The translations under genes were made by a program, and so were the position numbers. A stretch of DNA of 64,000 nt from JANSYL01 sp965229695 (GTDB lineage: Bacteria > Pseudomonadota > Alphaproteobacteria > Rhodobacterales > Rhodobacteraceae): contig OZ245921.1 in assembly GCA_965229695.1 (NCBI GenBank), forward strand, positions 2,852,001 to 2,916,000, given 5' to 3'. Positions within the stretch are counted from its first letter, which is position 1; every line of letters starts with the position of its first letter. Positions 16,315-25,295 of this stretch are shown here, one piece after another. Below the pieces are notes generated by a model. That model did not search any database. It was not told the origin of the DNA and was given only the letters and a program-made list of their open reading frames with translations.

Positions 16315-17315
16315 TCCTTGGGCTATGGGCCGACCAAGCCCTGACCCAGGAGATCGAGGCGCACAGGCATTATCCCGGCACCGGCCCCGAGATTGTGCAT
16401 GTGCTCTCCACCGCAGATCTGGGTGTCTTCGAACCTTTTATTCTGCGGTTTCAGGTAGATCGCCCCGAAATCGGCATTGATTACACCGTCGCCTCCAGCG
16501 CCGAGGTGCACCGCGCGATCCGCGATGGGGCCGAGTTTGATCTGGTGATTTCCTCAGCGATGGATTTGCAATTTCAACTGGCCAATGACGGGCACGCGCA
16601 AAGCTACAGTTCCGATGCGACCGAAGCCTTGCCCGATTGGGCGCGGTGGCGCGATCTGGTGTTCGCTTTCACAGCCGAACCGGCGGTGGTGGTGATTTCG
16701 ACGGAGTATTTTGAAGGGCTGCCGGTGCCTGCAACGCGGCAGGATCTGATCACCATTCTGCGCGATCATCCTGAACGGTTTCAGGGCGCGGTTGGCACCT
16801 ATGACGTTCGGGTCAGCGGCTTGGGTTATCTATTCGCCACGCAGGAGGCGCGCAGTTCCGACGCCTATTGGCGGTTGTCCGAGGTGATGGGGCGGCTCGA
16901 TCCGCAGCTTTACTGTTGCTCGGCCCAGATGATCGATGATGTGGCCAGCGGTGCCTTGGCCGTCGCCTATAATGTGCTGGGCAGCTATGCCGAGGAACGC
17001 CTGGCGCGCGATGACGTGGCGGGGATGGAAATTCTGAGGTTGGAGGATTTCACCAACGTCATGCTGCGCACCGCGCTGATCCCAGAAGCCGCATCCGAGA
17101 CCGAAGCCGCCGGCGCGTTTCTGGATGCGCTTTTGACCGAAGGGATGCGCGATGCCTCGGACGGATGGGTGCTGCCCCCGCTTGGTCAGGTGTCGGATGT
17201 TGAACGGCTTAGCTTCGGGCCGATCCGGCTGGGGCCTGCACTGATGGTCTATCTCGACCCGCTCAATCGCCGCGCTTTTTTGGAAAGCTGGGAAAACGCG
17301 CTTGAGCAGCCATAG
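16284..17315 (+). CDS. Periplasmic binding protein co-encoded with TctDE
   Basis: A 343-residue protein with a signal peptide (MRFVGLTLGVILGLWADQALT) followed by a two-lobed periplasmic binding fold of the iron/ABC binding-protein type (IVHVLSTADLGVFEPFILRFQ, AYNVLGSYAEER, VMLRTALIPEAA). It has its own strong ribosome-binding site (GAGGGGGG) but overlaps tctE by 31 bases. No ABC permease or ATPase gene is adjacent, so it may act as a ligand-presenting partner of the kinase rather than as a transporter part. Such a third gene next to tctDE also occurs in other alphaproteobacteria. The ligand is unknown. Confidence 0.8.
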   Translation: MRFVGLTLGVILGLWADQALTQEIEAHRHYPGTGPEIVHVLSTADLGVFEPFILRFQVDRPEIGIDYTVASSAEVHRAIRDGAEFDLVISSAMDLQFQLANDGHAQSYSSDATEALPDWARWRDLVFAFTAEPAVVVISTEYFEGLPVPATRQDLITILRDHPERFQGAVGTYDVRVSGLGYLFATQEARSSDAYWRLSEVMGRLDPQLYCCSAQMIDDVASGALAVAYNVLGSYAEERLARDDVAGMEILRLEDFTNVMLRTALIPEAASETEAAGAFLDALLTEGMRDASDGWVLPPLGQVSDVERLSFGPIRLGPALMVYLDPLNRRAFLESWENALEQP

Positions 17316-17388
17316 GGCGGCTGCCACTTCGGGTACGGAAACGAGTGGAAAACCCCGCCAAAACCGCGAACACTAAGACAAAGATCAG

Positions 17389-19443
17389 ATGAAGGCCGCG
17401 AAGATGTCTGCTCGTTCCCCTGTCACTGTTTCGTTCGAAGGCGATATCGCCTGGGTCGAAATCGACAACCCACCGGTCAATGCCACCAGCACGGCGGTTC
17501 GTGTGGGGCTTTTGCAGGCGGTCGATGCAGTGGCCCAGGCCCGCGCCGCCATTTTGATCTGCGCCGGGCGCAGCTTTGTGGCCGGGGGCGATATGTCAGA
17601 GTTTGACGCCCCACCGGCCCTGCCGCATCTGCCCGATGTGGTTGAAGCCATCGAAGACAGCCCAGCGCCCTTTCTGGCGGTGATGCATGGTATGGTTTTG
17701 GGTGGCGGGTTTGAGATTGCGATGGGCTGCGCATGGCGGATCGCGGCGCACGGCACCAAATTTGGCCTGCCCGAGGTTAATGTCGGCTTGGTCCCCGGTG
17801 CGGGCGGCACACAGCGCGCGCCACGGCTGCTGGGGATGGAGATGGCCATCGACATGGCCGCGTCTGGCAAATTCTTCGGGGCCGAAGCCATGGCCGCCGC
17901 AGGCGGTCTCGATCTGGTCTTCGATGGTGACGCCAAGGTCGCTGCCCGCGCGTTTCTAGGCGATCACCCCGCCAGGCCCCAACCGGTCCGCCACCGCACG
18001 GCCAGGGCTATGCCCAAGGCCGCCTTGCAGGCCAAACGCGACCAAATTGCCAAACGCGCCCGTGGCCAAGCCGCCCCCCTCGAAAACATCGAGGCATTGC
18101 AATGGGCGCTGTTGCCCTTTGCTGAAGGGCAAAAAAAGGAACGCACGCGCCATCTTGAGTTGCGCCAAAGCCCAGAAAGCCGCGCCTTGCGGCACGCGTT
18201 TTTCGCCGAACGACAGGTGGCCAAACCCAAAGCGGTTGAAGCGATGGAGGCCAGACCGCTTTCCGAGATCGCTGTGATTGGCGGCGGTCTGATGGGGGCT
18301 GGGATCGCGGTTGCGGCGCTCAAGGCTGGGTTTGATGTCAAATTAATCGAACGCGAAGAAGATGCTGCCCAAGCCGCGCAGGAGCGCGTGTTTGGTCTGA
18401 TCGACGGGGCGGTGAAACGCGGCAAGACCCCGGCGGAGGTCGCGGCCGCGCAGAAGGCTCGGTTCGGCGCGAGTGCGAGCTACGAGGCTGCGGCGGGTGC
18501 CGATCTGGCCATTGAAGCGGTGTTCGAAGACCTTGGGGTCAAACGCGCGGTTTTTGCCGAGTTGGCCAAGGTGGTCGCCCCGCAGGCGATCCTGGCCACC
18601 AACACCTCATACCTCGATCCGCGTGACATTTTTGCGGGTACCCCAAACCAAGACCGTTGCATCGGCCTGCATTTCTTTTCCCCTGCGCATGTCATGAAAC
18701 TGCTGGAAATCGTGCCGCTGCCGGACAGCTCGGGCACGGTTCTGGCCACTGGGTTCGCCTTTGGCAAACGCCTGGGCAAGGTGCCAGTGCTGGCGGGTAT
18801 TTGTGACGGCTTTATTGGCAATCGCATGTTGGCGGAATACCGGCGCGCGGCAGAGTATCTGCTGGCTGACGGGGCCCTCCCCGTTGAGGTGGACGCTGCC
18901 GCCCACGCGATTGGTTTCCCGATGGGGCCGTTTGAACTGCAAGACCTGACCGGTTTGCAAATCGCTTGGGCCAATCGCAAACGCCTGGCCGCCGCGCGCG
19001 ATCCGAACCAGCGCTATGTCACCATCGCGGATCAAATTTGCGAAAGCGGTCGCCTGGGCCAGCGCAGCGGCAAAGGCTGGTATGACTATGCCGAGGGTGA
19101 CCGCAAGCCCATCCCATCGCCGGAGGTGGAGCAGTTGATCCTCGACCACGCAGCCGGGCAGGGGATCGCACGGCGACGGTTTTCCCTTGATGAAATCCAG
19201 GAGCGAATCCTGGCCGTGCTGGCCAATGAAGGCGCCCGAATTGTTGAAGAGGGCGTCGCCGAGACCGATGCCGCAGTGGATATGGTGCAAATCCACGGCT
19301 ATGCCTTTCCGCGCTGGCGGGGTGGGCCGATGCATCTCGCCGACCAGATCGGATGGGGCCAAATCGCAGGCACAATGCGCCTGCTGGCAGCGGAAAGCCC
19401 CAATAGTTGGGTGCTGTCCCAGCGCGTCTTGCAGGCTGAGTGA
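17389..19443 (+). CDS. FadJ-like multifunctional enoyl-CoA hydratase / 3-hydroxyacyl-CoA dehydrogenase
   Basis: A 684-residue fatty-acid oxidation protein. The N-terminal crotonase domain (about residues 10-190) retains both acidic residues of the active site (GGGFE and GLPEVNVG) and the oxyanion-hole motif AGRSFVAGGDM. A Rossmann fold begins near residue 295 (AVIGGGLMGAGIAVAAL), followed by the dehydrogenase motifs (HFFSPAHVMKLLEIVP with the catalytic His) and a duplicated C-terminal domain. Two starts are possible, ATG at 17389 or at 17404. It lies 15 bases before paaZ, so the pair may serve one acyl-CoA pathway, for example the lower phenylacetate route. Confidence 0.92.
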   Translation: MKAAKMSARSPVTVSFEGDIAWVEIDNPPVNATSTAVRVGLLQAVDAVAQARAAILICAGRSFVAGGDMSEFDAPPALPHLPDVVEAIEDSPAPFLAVMHGMVLGGGFEIAMGCAWRIAAHGTKFGLPEVNVGLVPGAGGTQRAPRLLGMEMAIDMAASGKFFGAEAMAAAGGLDLVFDGDAKVAARAFLGDHPARPQPVRHRTARAMPKAALQAKRDQIAKRARGQAAPLENIEALQWALLPFAEGQKKERTRHLELRQSPESRALRHAFFAERQVAKPKAVEAMEARPLSEIAVIGGGLMGAGIAVAALKAGFDVKLIEREEDAAQAAQERVFGLIDGAVKRGKTPAEVAAAQKARFGASASYEAAAGADLAIEAVFEDLGVKRAVFAELAKVVAPQAILATNTSYLDPRDIFAGTPNQDRCIGLHFFSPAHVMKLLEIVPLPDSSGTVLATGFAFGKRLGKVPVLAGICDGFIGNRMLAEYRRAAEYLLADGALPVEVDAAAHAIGFPMGPFELQDLTGLQIAWANRKRLAAARDPNQRYVTIADQICESGRLGQRSGKGWYDYAEGDRKPIPSPEVEQLILDHAAGQGIARRRFSLDEIQERILAVLANEGARIVEEGVAETDAAVDMVQIHGYAFPRWRGGPMHLADQIGWGQIAGTMRLLAAESPNSWVLSQRVLQAE

Positions 19444-19458
19444 CGAAAGGGGGAGGGG

Positions 19459-21486
19459 ATGGTTTTGGACATCAAAAGCTATGCGTGCGGCGAATGGATC
19501 GCCCCCGGGGCGGGCGCGCGAACCATTGCGGATGCCGTCACCGGAGAGCCCTTTGCCACGGCAGGAAACGCTGCGCTTGATGTGGCTGAGATGCGCGCGT
19601 TCGCCCGCGCCACCGGCGGACCCGCGCTGCGCGCCATGGGGTTTCACGACCGAGCCAAAATGCTCAAGACGCTCGCCACCCATCTGAACACCGTCAAAGA
19701 AGAGCTATATCAGCTTTCCTACCGCACCGGCGCGACGCTTGCAGACAGTAAGATCGACATTGATGGCGGCATCGGGACGATGTTCGTGTTCGCCTCCAAA
19801 GGGCGTCGCGAAATGCCGGATGGGCAGGTTTATCTGGATGGGGATGTCGAACAGCTTTCCCGCTCGGGCAGCTTTCTAGGGCAGCATATCTACACACCGC
19901 TGCACGGGGTCGCGGTGCATATCAATGCCTTCAATTTTCCGGTGTGGGGCATGTTGGAAAAGCTGGCCCCAACGCTGCTTGCCGGTGTGCCCGCGATCGT
20001 GAAGCCCGCGACCGACACCTGCTATGTCACCGAAGCTTGCGTCCGCGCGATGATCGATAGCGGCATCCTGCCAGCAGGCGCGGTGCAGTTGATCACAGGC
20101 GGCACTGGCAACCTGCTGGACCTGCTTGATTGCCAGGATGTGGTCAGTTTCACCGGTTCCGCCGACACAGCTTATCGCCTGCGCTCATCGGAACATCTGC
20201 TGCGCAACTCCGTGCGTTTCGTGGCCGAGCAGGACAGTCTCAACGCCTCAATCCTTGGCCCGGATGCGGGGTCGGGTACGCCCGAATTTGACCTCTTCGT
20301 GAAAGAGGTTCAGCGCGAGATGACGACAAAGGCGGGCCAGAAATGTACCGCGATCCGCCGCATCATCGCGCCCAACAGCCATGTCGAGGCCGTGATCGAA
20401 GCGGTCTCTGCCCGGCTGGCGCAAACAACAATCGGTGATCCGTCACTTGAAACGACCCGCATGGGGGCGCTGGTTTCGGCCAGCCAAAGGCATGATGTGC
20501 TGGACAAGGCCCGCATACTGGAGGCTGAGGCAGAGCGGGTCTTTGGCGATCCTTCGGATTTCTCCGTCACTGGGGCCGATGCCAAGGTCGGCGCCTTCCT
20601 TCCGCCGATGCTGTTTCATTGCGCCGATCCCGACGGCGCGGAACGTGTGCATGACACCGAAGCTTTCGGCCCGGTTGCGACGGTCATGGGCTATGGTGAT
20701 CTGGACCATGCCATTGCGCTCGCCAATCGAGGCGGCGGCAGTCTTGTGGCCTCGGTCATCACCGGCGATCCGACCGTGGCGCGCAAGGTGGCGCTTGGCG
20801 CGGGCCCGTTCCATGGCAGGCTCTATTTCAACAACCGCGCCTCCATGGCGGAAAGCACCGGCCATGGCTCCCCCTTGCCGCATATGGTCCATGGCGGCCC
20901 GGGCCGCGCTGGCGGCGGGGAAGAGATGGGCGGCATTCGCGGCGTCAAACATTACATGCAGCGCACCGCGATCCAGGGCAGCCCCGATATCCTCAGCGGC
21001 ATTGGTGGCATCTGGGTGCCCGGCAGCGCCGAGGTTAAGGGGCCAGCCCACCCTTTCACGCGCCGCTTCGACGATCTGATCATCGGCGAAACGCTGCATA
21101 CGGGCGAGCGCGAGATCACGCTTGACGATATTGAGCTTTTCGCGCGCTTCACCGGCGATACCTTCTATGCCCACATGGATCAGGCAGCGGCCGAGCGGAA
21201 CCCGTTCTTCCCCGGCCGCGTCGCCCATGGATACCTGCTGCTATCCTTCGCCGCGGGCCTCTTTGTCGACCCAAATGAAGGGCCGGTTTTGGCAAATACC
21301 GGCCTTGACCACTTGCGTTTCATGAAACCCGTCGCAGCCGGTGCCCGCATCAAGGTGCGCCTCACGGTCAAAAAGAAAACCCGCCGTACCGACACTTATG
21401 GAGAGGTGCGCTGGCACGTAACCCTGACCGATCACGAGGATGATTTGGTCGGAGAATATGAGCTTTTGACGATGAACGCATATTGA
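19459..21486 (+). CDS. paaZ: PaaZ bifunctional oxepin-CoA hydrolase / 3-oxo-5,6-dehydrosuberyl-CoA semialdehyde dehydrogenase
   Basis: A 675-residue fusion. The N-terminal aldehyde dehydrogenase domain (about residues 1-515) has the general-base Glu in RFVAEQDSLN and the catalytic Cys in KAGQKCTAIRR. The C-terminal MaoC-like hydratase domain (about 530-675) carries the hydratase motif FTGDTFYAHMDQAAAE ... FPGRVAHGYL. In phenylacetate degradation it opens the oxepin-CoA ring and oxidises the resulting aldehyde. No paaABCDE, paaG or paaK genes are nearby; only the FadJ-like gene accompanies it. The start follows GGGGGAGGGG closely. The name is secure by architecture; the pathway here is inferred. 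Confidence 0.93.
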   Translation: MVLDIKSYACGEWIAPGAGARTIADAVTGEPFATAGNAALDVAEMRAFARATGGPALRAMGFHDRAKMLKTLATHLNTVKEELYQLSYRTGATLADSKIDIDGGIGTMFVFASKGRREMPDGQVYLDGDVEQLSRSGSFLGQHIYTPLHGVAVHINAFNFPVWGMLEKLAPTLLAGVPAIVKPATDTCYVTEACVRAMIDSGILPAGAVQLITGGTGNLLDLLDCQDVVSFTGSADTAYRLRSSEHLLRNSVRFVAEQDSLNASILGPDAGSGTPEFDLFVKEVQREMTTKAGQKCTAIRRIIAPNSHVEAVIEAVSARLAQTTIGDPSLETTRMGALVSASQRHDVLDKARILEAEAERVFGDPSDFSVTGADAKVGAFLPPMLFHCADPDGAERVHDTEAFGPVATVMGYGDLDHAIALANRGGGSLVASVITGDPTVARKVALGAGPFHGRLYFNNRASMAESTGHGSPLPHMVHGGPGRAGGGEEMGGIRGVKHYMQRTAIQGSPDILSGIGGIWVPGSAEVKGPAHPFTRRFDDLIIGETLHTGEREITLDDIELFARFTGDTFYAHMDQAAAERNPFFPGRVAHGYLLLSFAAGLFVDPNEGPVLANTGLDHLRFMKPVAAGARIKVRLTVKKKTRRTDTYGEVRWHVTLTDHEDDLVGEYELLTMNAY

Positions 21487-21534
21487 GGTTAGCGTGGCGC
21501 GCCGGGCTCCAACCCACGGCAAAGGCGTCGTCGC

Positions 21535-22298
21535 TCACCCCTGCGCCACAAAGACCTCGGTTCCCCATTTACCGCAAGCTTCCTTGAGCCTCGGGGGGAA
21601 TGGCGCGTCGGAAAAAACGGCTTTGACATCGGCCAACGAACAGATCCGCGCCGGCGCGGAGCGGTGGAGTTTGGAATGGTCTGCGACCAATAGGGGCGCG
21701 CGCGCTTGGGCGATGATCGCTTGGCTCACGCCAACCTCTTGAATGTCATAATCCAGCACGTCGCCATCTTCGTCCAAGGCCGAGCAGCCGATGACGGCAT
21801 AGTCAAACTTGAAACTCCGGATGGCTTTGACCGTCATTGTGCCGATCAAACCGCCATCACCGCGCCGCACCGTGCCGCCGGTCACGACAACCTCGCAATC
21901 AGAATTGCTGGCCAGGGTATTTGCGATGTTCATATTGTTGGTGATCACCAGCAGGTTCTTGTGATGCCGCAATTCGCGCGCGACCGATTCAGTGCTGGTG
22001 CCGATGTTCAGGAAGACCGAGCAGTCATTCGGAATGGTCGAAGCGCATAGCCGCGCGATCGCGCGTTTCTCGTCGGCCAGGTGGCGCTTGCGTTCGTCAT
22101 AAGCGACGTTCGAGGTGCCCGAAGCCACAACAGCCCCCCGTGCACCCGATCAAGCTGCCCCGCCGTGTCAAGCTCCGTCAAATCCCGACGAATGGTCTGC
22201 ACCGTGACGCCGAACCGATCTGCAAGCTCATCGACACTGACCTTCCCCTCCCGACGTGCGATATCGAGAATCTCGATCTGCCTTACACTGATTTTCAT
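21535..22298 (-). pseudogene. glpR: glpR, DeoR-family repressor of the glycerol-3-phosphate genes (frameshifted as sequenced)
   Basis: Two overlapping frames together give a full DeoR-type repressor of 254 residues. The first frame encodes the helix-turn-helix (RQIEILDIARREG, VSVDELADRFGVTVQTIRRDL) up to DRVHGG; the second resumes at AVVASGTSNVAYDERKRH and runs through the sugar-phosphate sensor domain (NIGTSTESVAREL). The join is at a run of six C on the plus strand (22134-22139), where seven would restore the frame. The gene is divergent from glpD across 265 bases, the normal place for GlpR. Either it is a true frameshift, a rare slippage site, or a base lost in sequencing; all other parts look functional. 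Confidence 0.85.
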
Positions 22299-22364
22299 GT
22301 CGGCCCTTCCTGCTTTGAGACCTTGCCGTCGCCGCGCTAGGCTGCGTCAAACAGGCACGATCAA

Positions 22365-22390
22365 TTTTCGTTTTTGTGGTTTGATGTTCG
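22365..22390. promoter_or_regulatory. Candidate GlpR operator region in the glpR-glpD gap
   Basis: The 265-base divergent gap is AT-rich compared with its surroundings. TTTTCGTTTTTG (22365-22376) and ATGTTCG (22384-22390) are repeated TTCG-centred half-sites, like those bound by DeoR/GlpR repressors; ATGTTCG matches the E. coli GlpR half-site. A separate palindrome AAGCGCTT lies at 22449-22456, nearer glpD. Binding is inferred from position and motif only. Confidence 0.4.
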
Positions 22391-22563
22391 TATTTCAGTT
22401 CATCGCACATGTACACAAAAAATAAAATGCAATGAAAACAACAATTCAAAGCGCTTCAATTATTCGGGGCGCTCAAAATCTCAAGAAAATGGTTTCCTTT
22501 TTGCTCCTTTCGTAGCAGCCTTATCGAGCGGCGCTGAGATGCGTCAGCAAGGGAGGAGCTGCT

Positions 22564-24191
22564 GTGAAGCTTGGCCACTACAAAGTGGAACCGGTCGATC
22601 TTTTTGTGATCGGCGGCGGGATCAACGGATGTGGGATCGCACGGGATGCGGTTGGCCGCGGCTACTCAGTCGCTTTGGCCGAGATGGGCGATCTCGGATC
22701 GGCCACATCCAGTGGCTCGACCAAGCTGTTTCACGGCGGGTTGCGCTATCTTAGTATTTTGAGTTTCGCCTGGTGCGGGAGTCGCTGATCGAGCGCGAGG
22801 TGTTGCTGCGCGCGATGCCGCATATCGCTTGGCCGATGCGGTTTGTCCTGCCCTACCACCCAGATATGCGGTTCGAGGGTGACACGCCGACCTCACGGGT
22901 CTTGGGATGGACGATGCCATGGATGAAGGGCCGCCGCCCGGCTTGGCTGATCCGCCTTGGGCTTTTCCTGTACGACAATATGGGCGGGCGCGAGATCCTT
23001 CCCGGCACAAACTCGATCAAGCTGAAAAGCGCGCCCGAGGGGCGTGGTCTTAACCCAAAGTTCGAACGGGCCTTTGAATATTCGGATTGTTGGGTCGAGG
23101 ATTCGCGGCTGGTGGTTTTGAACGCGCGCGACGCCTGTGAACGGGGCGCGCAAATCTGCCCCCGCACCAAAGTTATGCATGCTGAACGTGCAGACGGCCT
23201 TTGGCAGATCGAAACCGAAGATATGGCAACCGGGGCGCGCCACACCTGGTTTGCGCGCGGGTTGGTCAACGCCGCGGGGCCTTGGGTCAGTGATGTGGTC
23301 AACAATGTCACCGGCTCGAACCTGCCCAAACAGACCCGTTTGGTGCGCGGGTCGCATATCGTGACCCGTCGGCTTTTCGACCATGACAAATGCTATTTCT
23401 TCCAGGGCACAGATGGTCGGATCATCTTCGCAATCCCTTATGAGACGGACTTCACGCTGATCGGCACGACAGATGCCGAACACGCCGAGGCCTCCGACCC
23501 GCCGGTCTGCACCCCCGAAGAGCAAACCTATCTGCTGAACTTCATCAACCAATACCTGGCGGACCCGATTGGGGCTGATGACATCGTTTGGACCTATTCC
23601 GGTGTGCGGCCGCTGTTCGATGACGGCGCCTCCAGCGCCAGTGCGGCAACCCGCGACTACGTGCTGAAATTGGAAAGCGACGGTGGCTTGGCGCCGTTGT
23701 TGAATGTCTTTGGTGGCAAGATCACCACCTATCGCAAATTGGCCGAGGCGGCGATGGCCCAGCTTGCCAGCTATTTCCCGGATAAAAGCGGCGGTTGGAC
23801 AGCCGACGCGCCGCTGCCCGGCGGAGATTTCGCCGTGGCGGATGCGGGCAATTTGATCGGGCGGCTTCAGGCAGAATACGCATTTCTCACCCCCGCCTGG
23901 GCGCAGCGATTGATCCGGGCTTATGGCTTGGACGCATGGGCTGTGCTGGGCGGTGCGACGTCGCCCGAGGGCCTGGGCCAAAGCTTTGGCAGCACGTTGC
24001 ACGCGGCCGAGGTCCGGTGGTTGATGGAACATGAATTCGCACAAGACGCCGAAGACGTTTTGTGGCGGCGAAGCAAACTGGGATTGCGGTTGTCGCCGGA
24101 GCAAGCTGAGCAGTTAGACAACTGGATGAAAGCACAATCCCAGAGTACCGAAGCCAATGTGCTTCCCCGAGCTGTTGCGGGAGTTCACTAA
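22564..24191 (+). pseudogene. glpD: glpD, FAD-dependent glycerol-3-phosphate dehydrogenase (frameshifted as sequenced)
   Basis: Two frames together encode a standard GlpD of about 542 residues, which oxidises glycerol-3-phosphate to dihydroxyacetone phosphate at the membrane. The first frame (GTG at 22564, after GGGAGGAG) has the FAD dinucleotide fold VIGGGINGCGIARDA and ends after GSTKLFHGGLRYL. The second resumes with EYFEFRLVRESLIEREVLLRA (split here) and continues through NVFGGKITTYRKLAEAA to the end. One G is missing between 22752 and 22753 (CTT-AG instead of CTTGAG). The stop overlaps the glpS start by one base. The lesion could be a sequencing error or a real loss. Confidence 0.87.
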
Positions 24192-25285
24192 TGTCCTTGA
24201 AACTCGAAGGCGCCTCAAAGCTTGTCGGCGCTGAGACGCATATCTACCCCACCGATCTAGAGCTTTCGGGCGGCACGATGAACGTGCTTTTGGGCCCCAC
24301 GCTTTCGGGCAAGACCTCGCTGATGCGGCTGATGGCCGGGCTCGACAAACCAAGCACGGGCAAAGTGTTCTGGAACGGCGAAGACGTGACCGGCATGCGG
24401 GTGCAAGACCGCAAGGTAGCGATGGTTTACCAGCAGTTCATCAACTACCCCTCGATGAGCGTTTACGAAAACATCGCCTCGCCCCTGCGCATCGTCGGCG
24501 CGGACAAGGCCGAGATCGACAAAGCCGTGCGCGAAACGGCTGAGATGCTGAAACTGACGCCGATGCTAGAGCGCAAGCCGCTGGAGCTTTCGGGTGGGCA
24601 GCAGCAGCGCTGCGCCCTAGCGCGGGCGCTTGTGAAAAAGGCGGGCCTGGTGCTGTTGGATGAGCCGCTGGCGAACCTTGACTACAAGCTGCGCGAAGAG
24701 TTGCGGGTCGAGATACCGCGCATTTTCGAGGAATCGGGCGCGGTTTTTGTCTACGCCACGACCGAACCCGAAGAGGCGCTGCTTTTGGGCGGCAACACCG
24801 CGACGCTTTGGGAAGGGCGTGTCACCCAGTTCGGCCCAACCCCGCAGGTCTATCGCTCTCCCGTCGATGTCACCACGGCGCGCGTTTTCTCAGACCCACC
24901 GATGAATTTCTTGAACATTCGCAAGGCTGGCGCGCAGATCCACTTTGGCGACGGTCAGGCGGCGGCGGCTGGCGGCAGCCTGACCGCGCTTTCGGATGGC
25001 GAATACATCGCCGGATTCCGCCCCAACCACCTGGAACTGGAGCGTCACGCCGCGGCGGCGATGGAATTCCGCGCCAGACTGATCGTGACTGAGCTGACCG
25101 GTTCGGAAACCTTTGTCCATCTCGACCACCATGGTGAGCGTTGGGTCGGCCTGGTCCACGGCATCCGCGAGCTTGAGATCGGGGCGATGCTGACCACCTA
25201 TCTCGACCCGTCCCACGTCTACATTTTTTCCAAGGATGGCCAGCTTGTCGCGCCGGCCACCTATGCAATGGCCAACGCGGCTTAA
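24191..25285 (+). CDS. glpS: Glycerol ABC transporter ATPase GlpS
   Basis: A 364-residue ABC ATPase of the sugar-importer (MalK-like) type with a C-terminal TOBE regulatory domain. Walker A is GPTLSGKTS (residues 35-43), the signature LSGGQ is intact (133-137), and Walker B is LVLLDEP (153-159). The switch His is replaced: the H-loop reads VYATTEPEEA, with Thr191 at the His position. It therefore looks like one half of an asymmetric ATPase pair with GlpT. The gene starts on the last base of glpD, the gene order being that of Rhizobium glpDSTPQUV. Confidence 0.9.
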   Translation: MSLKLEGASKLVGAETHIYPTDLELSGGTMNVLLGPTLSGKTSLMRLMAGLDKPSTGKVFWNGEDVTGMRVQDRKVAMVYQQFINYPSMSVYENIASPLRIVGADKAEIDKAVRETAEMLKLTPMLERKPLELSGGQQQRCALARALVKKAGLVLLDEPLANLDYKLREELRVEIPRIFEESGAVFVYATTEPEEALLLGGNTATLWEGRVTQFGPTPQVYRSPVDVTTARVFSDPPMNFLNIRKAGAQIHFGDGQAAAAGGSLTALSDGEYIAGFRPNHLELERHAAAAMEFRARLIVTELTGSETFVHLDHHGERWVGLVHGIRELEIGAMLTTYLDPSHVYIFSKDGQLVAPATYAMANAA

Positions 25286-25295
25286 GGGGCAGATC

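Noticed and set aside
22134..22139. Programmed frameshifting in glpR
   Set aside because: A slippery run alone, with no stimulatory structure seen, and two similar single-base losses in glpD and glpX make a sequencing or assembly error the simpler explanation.
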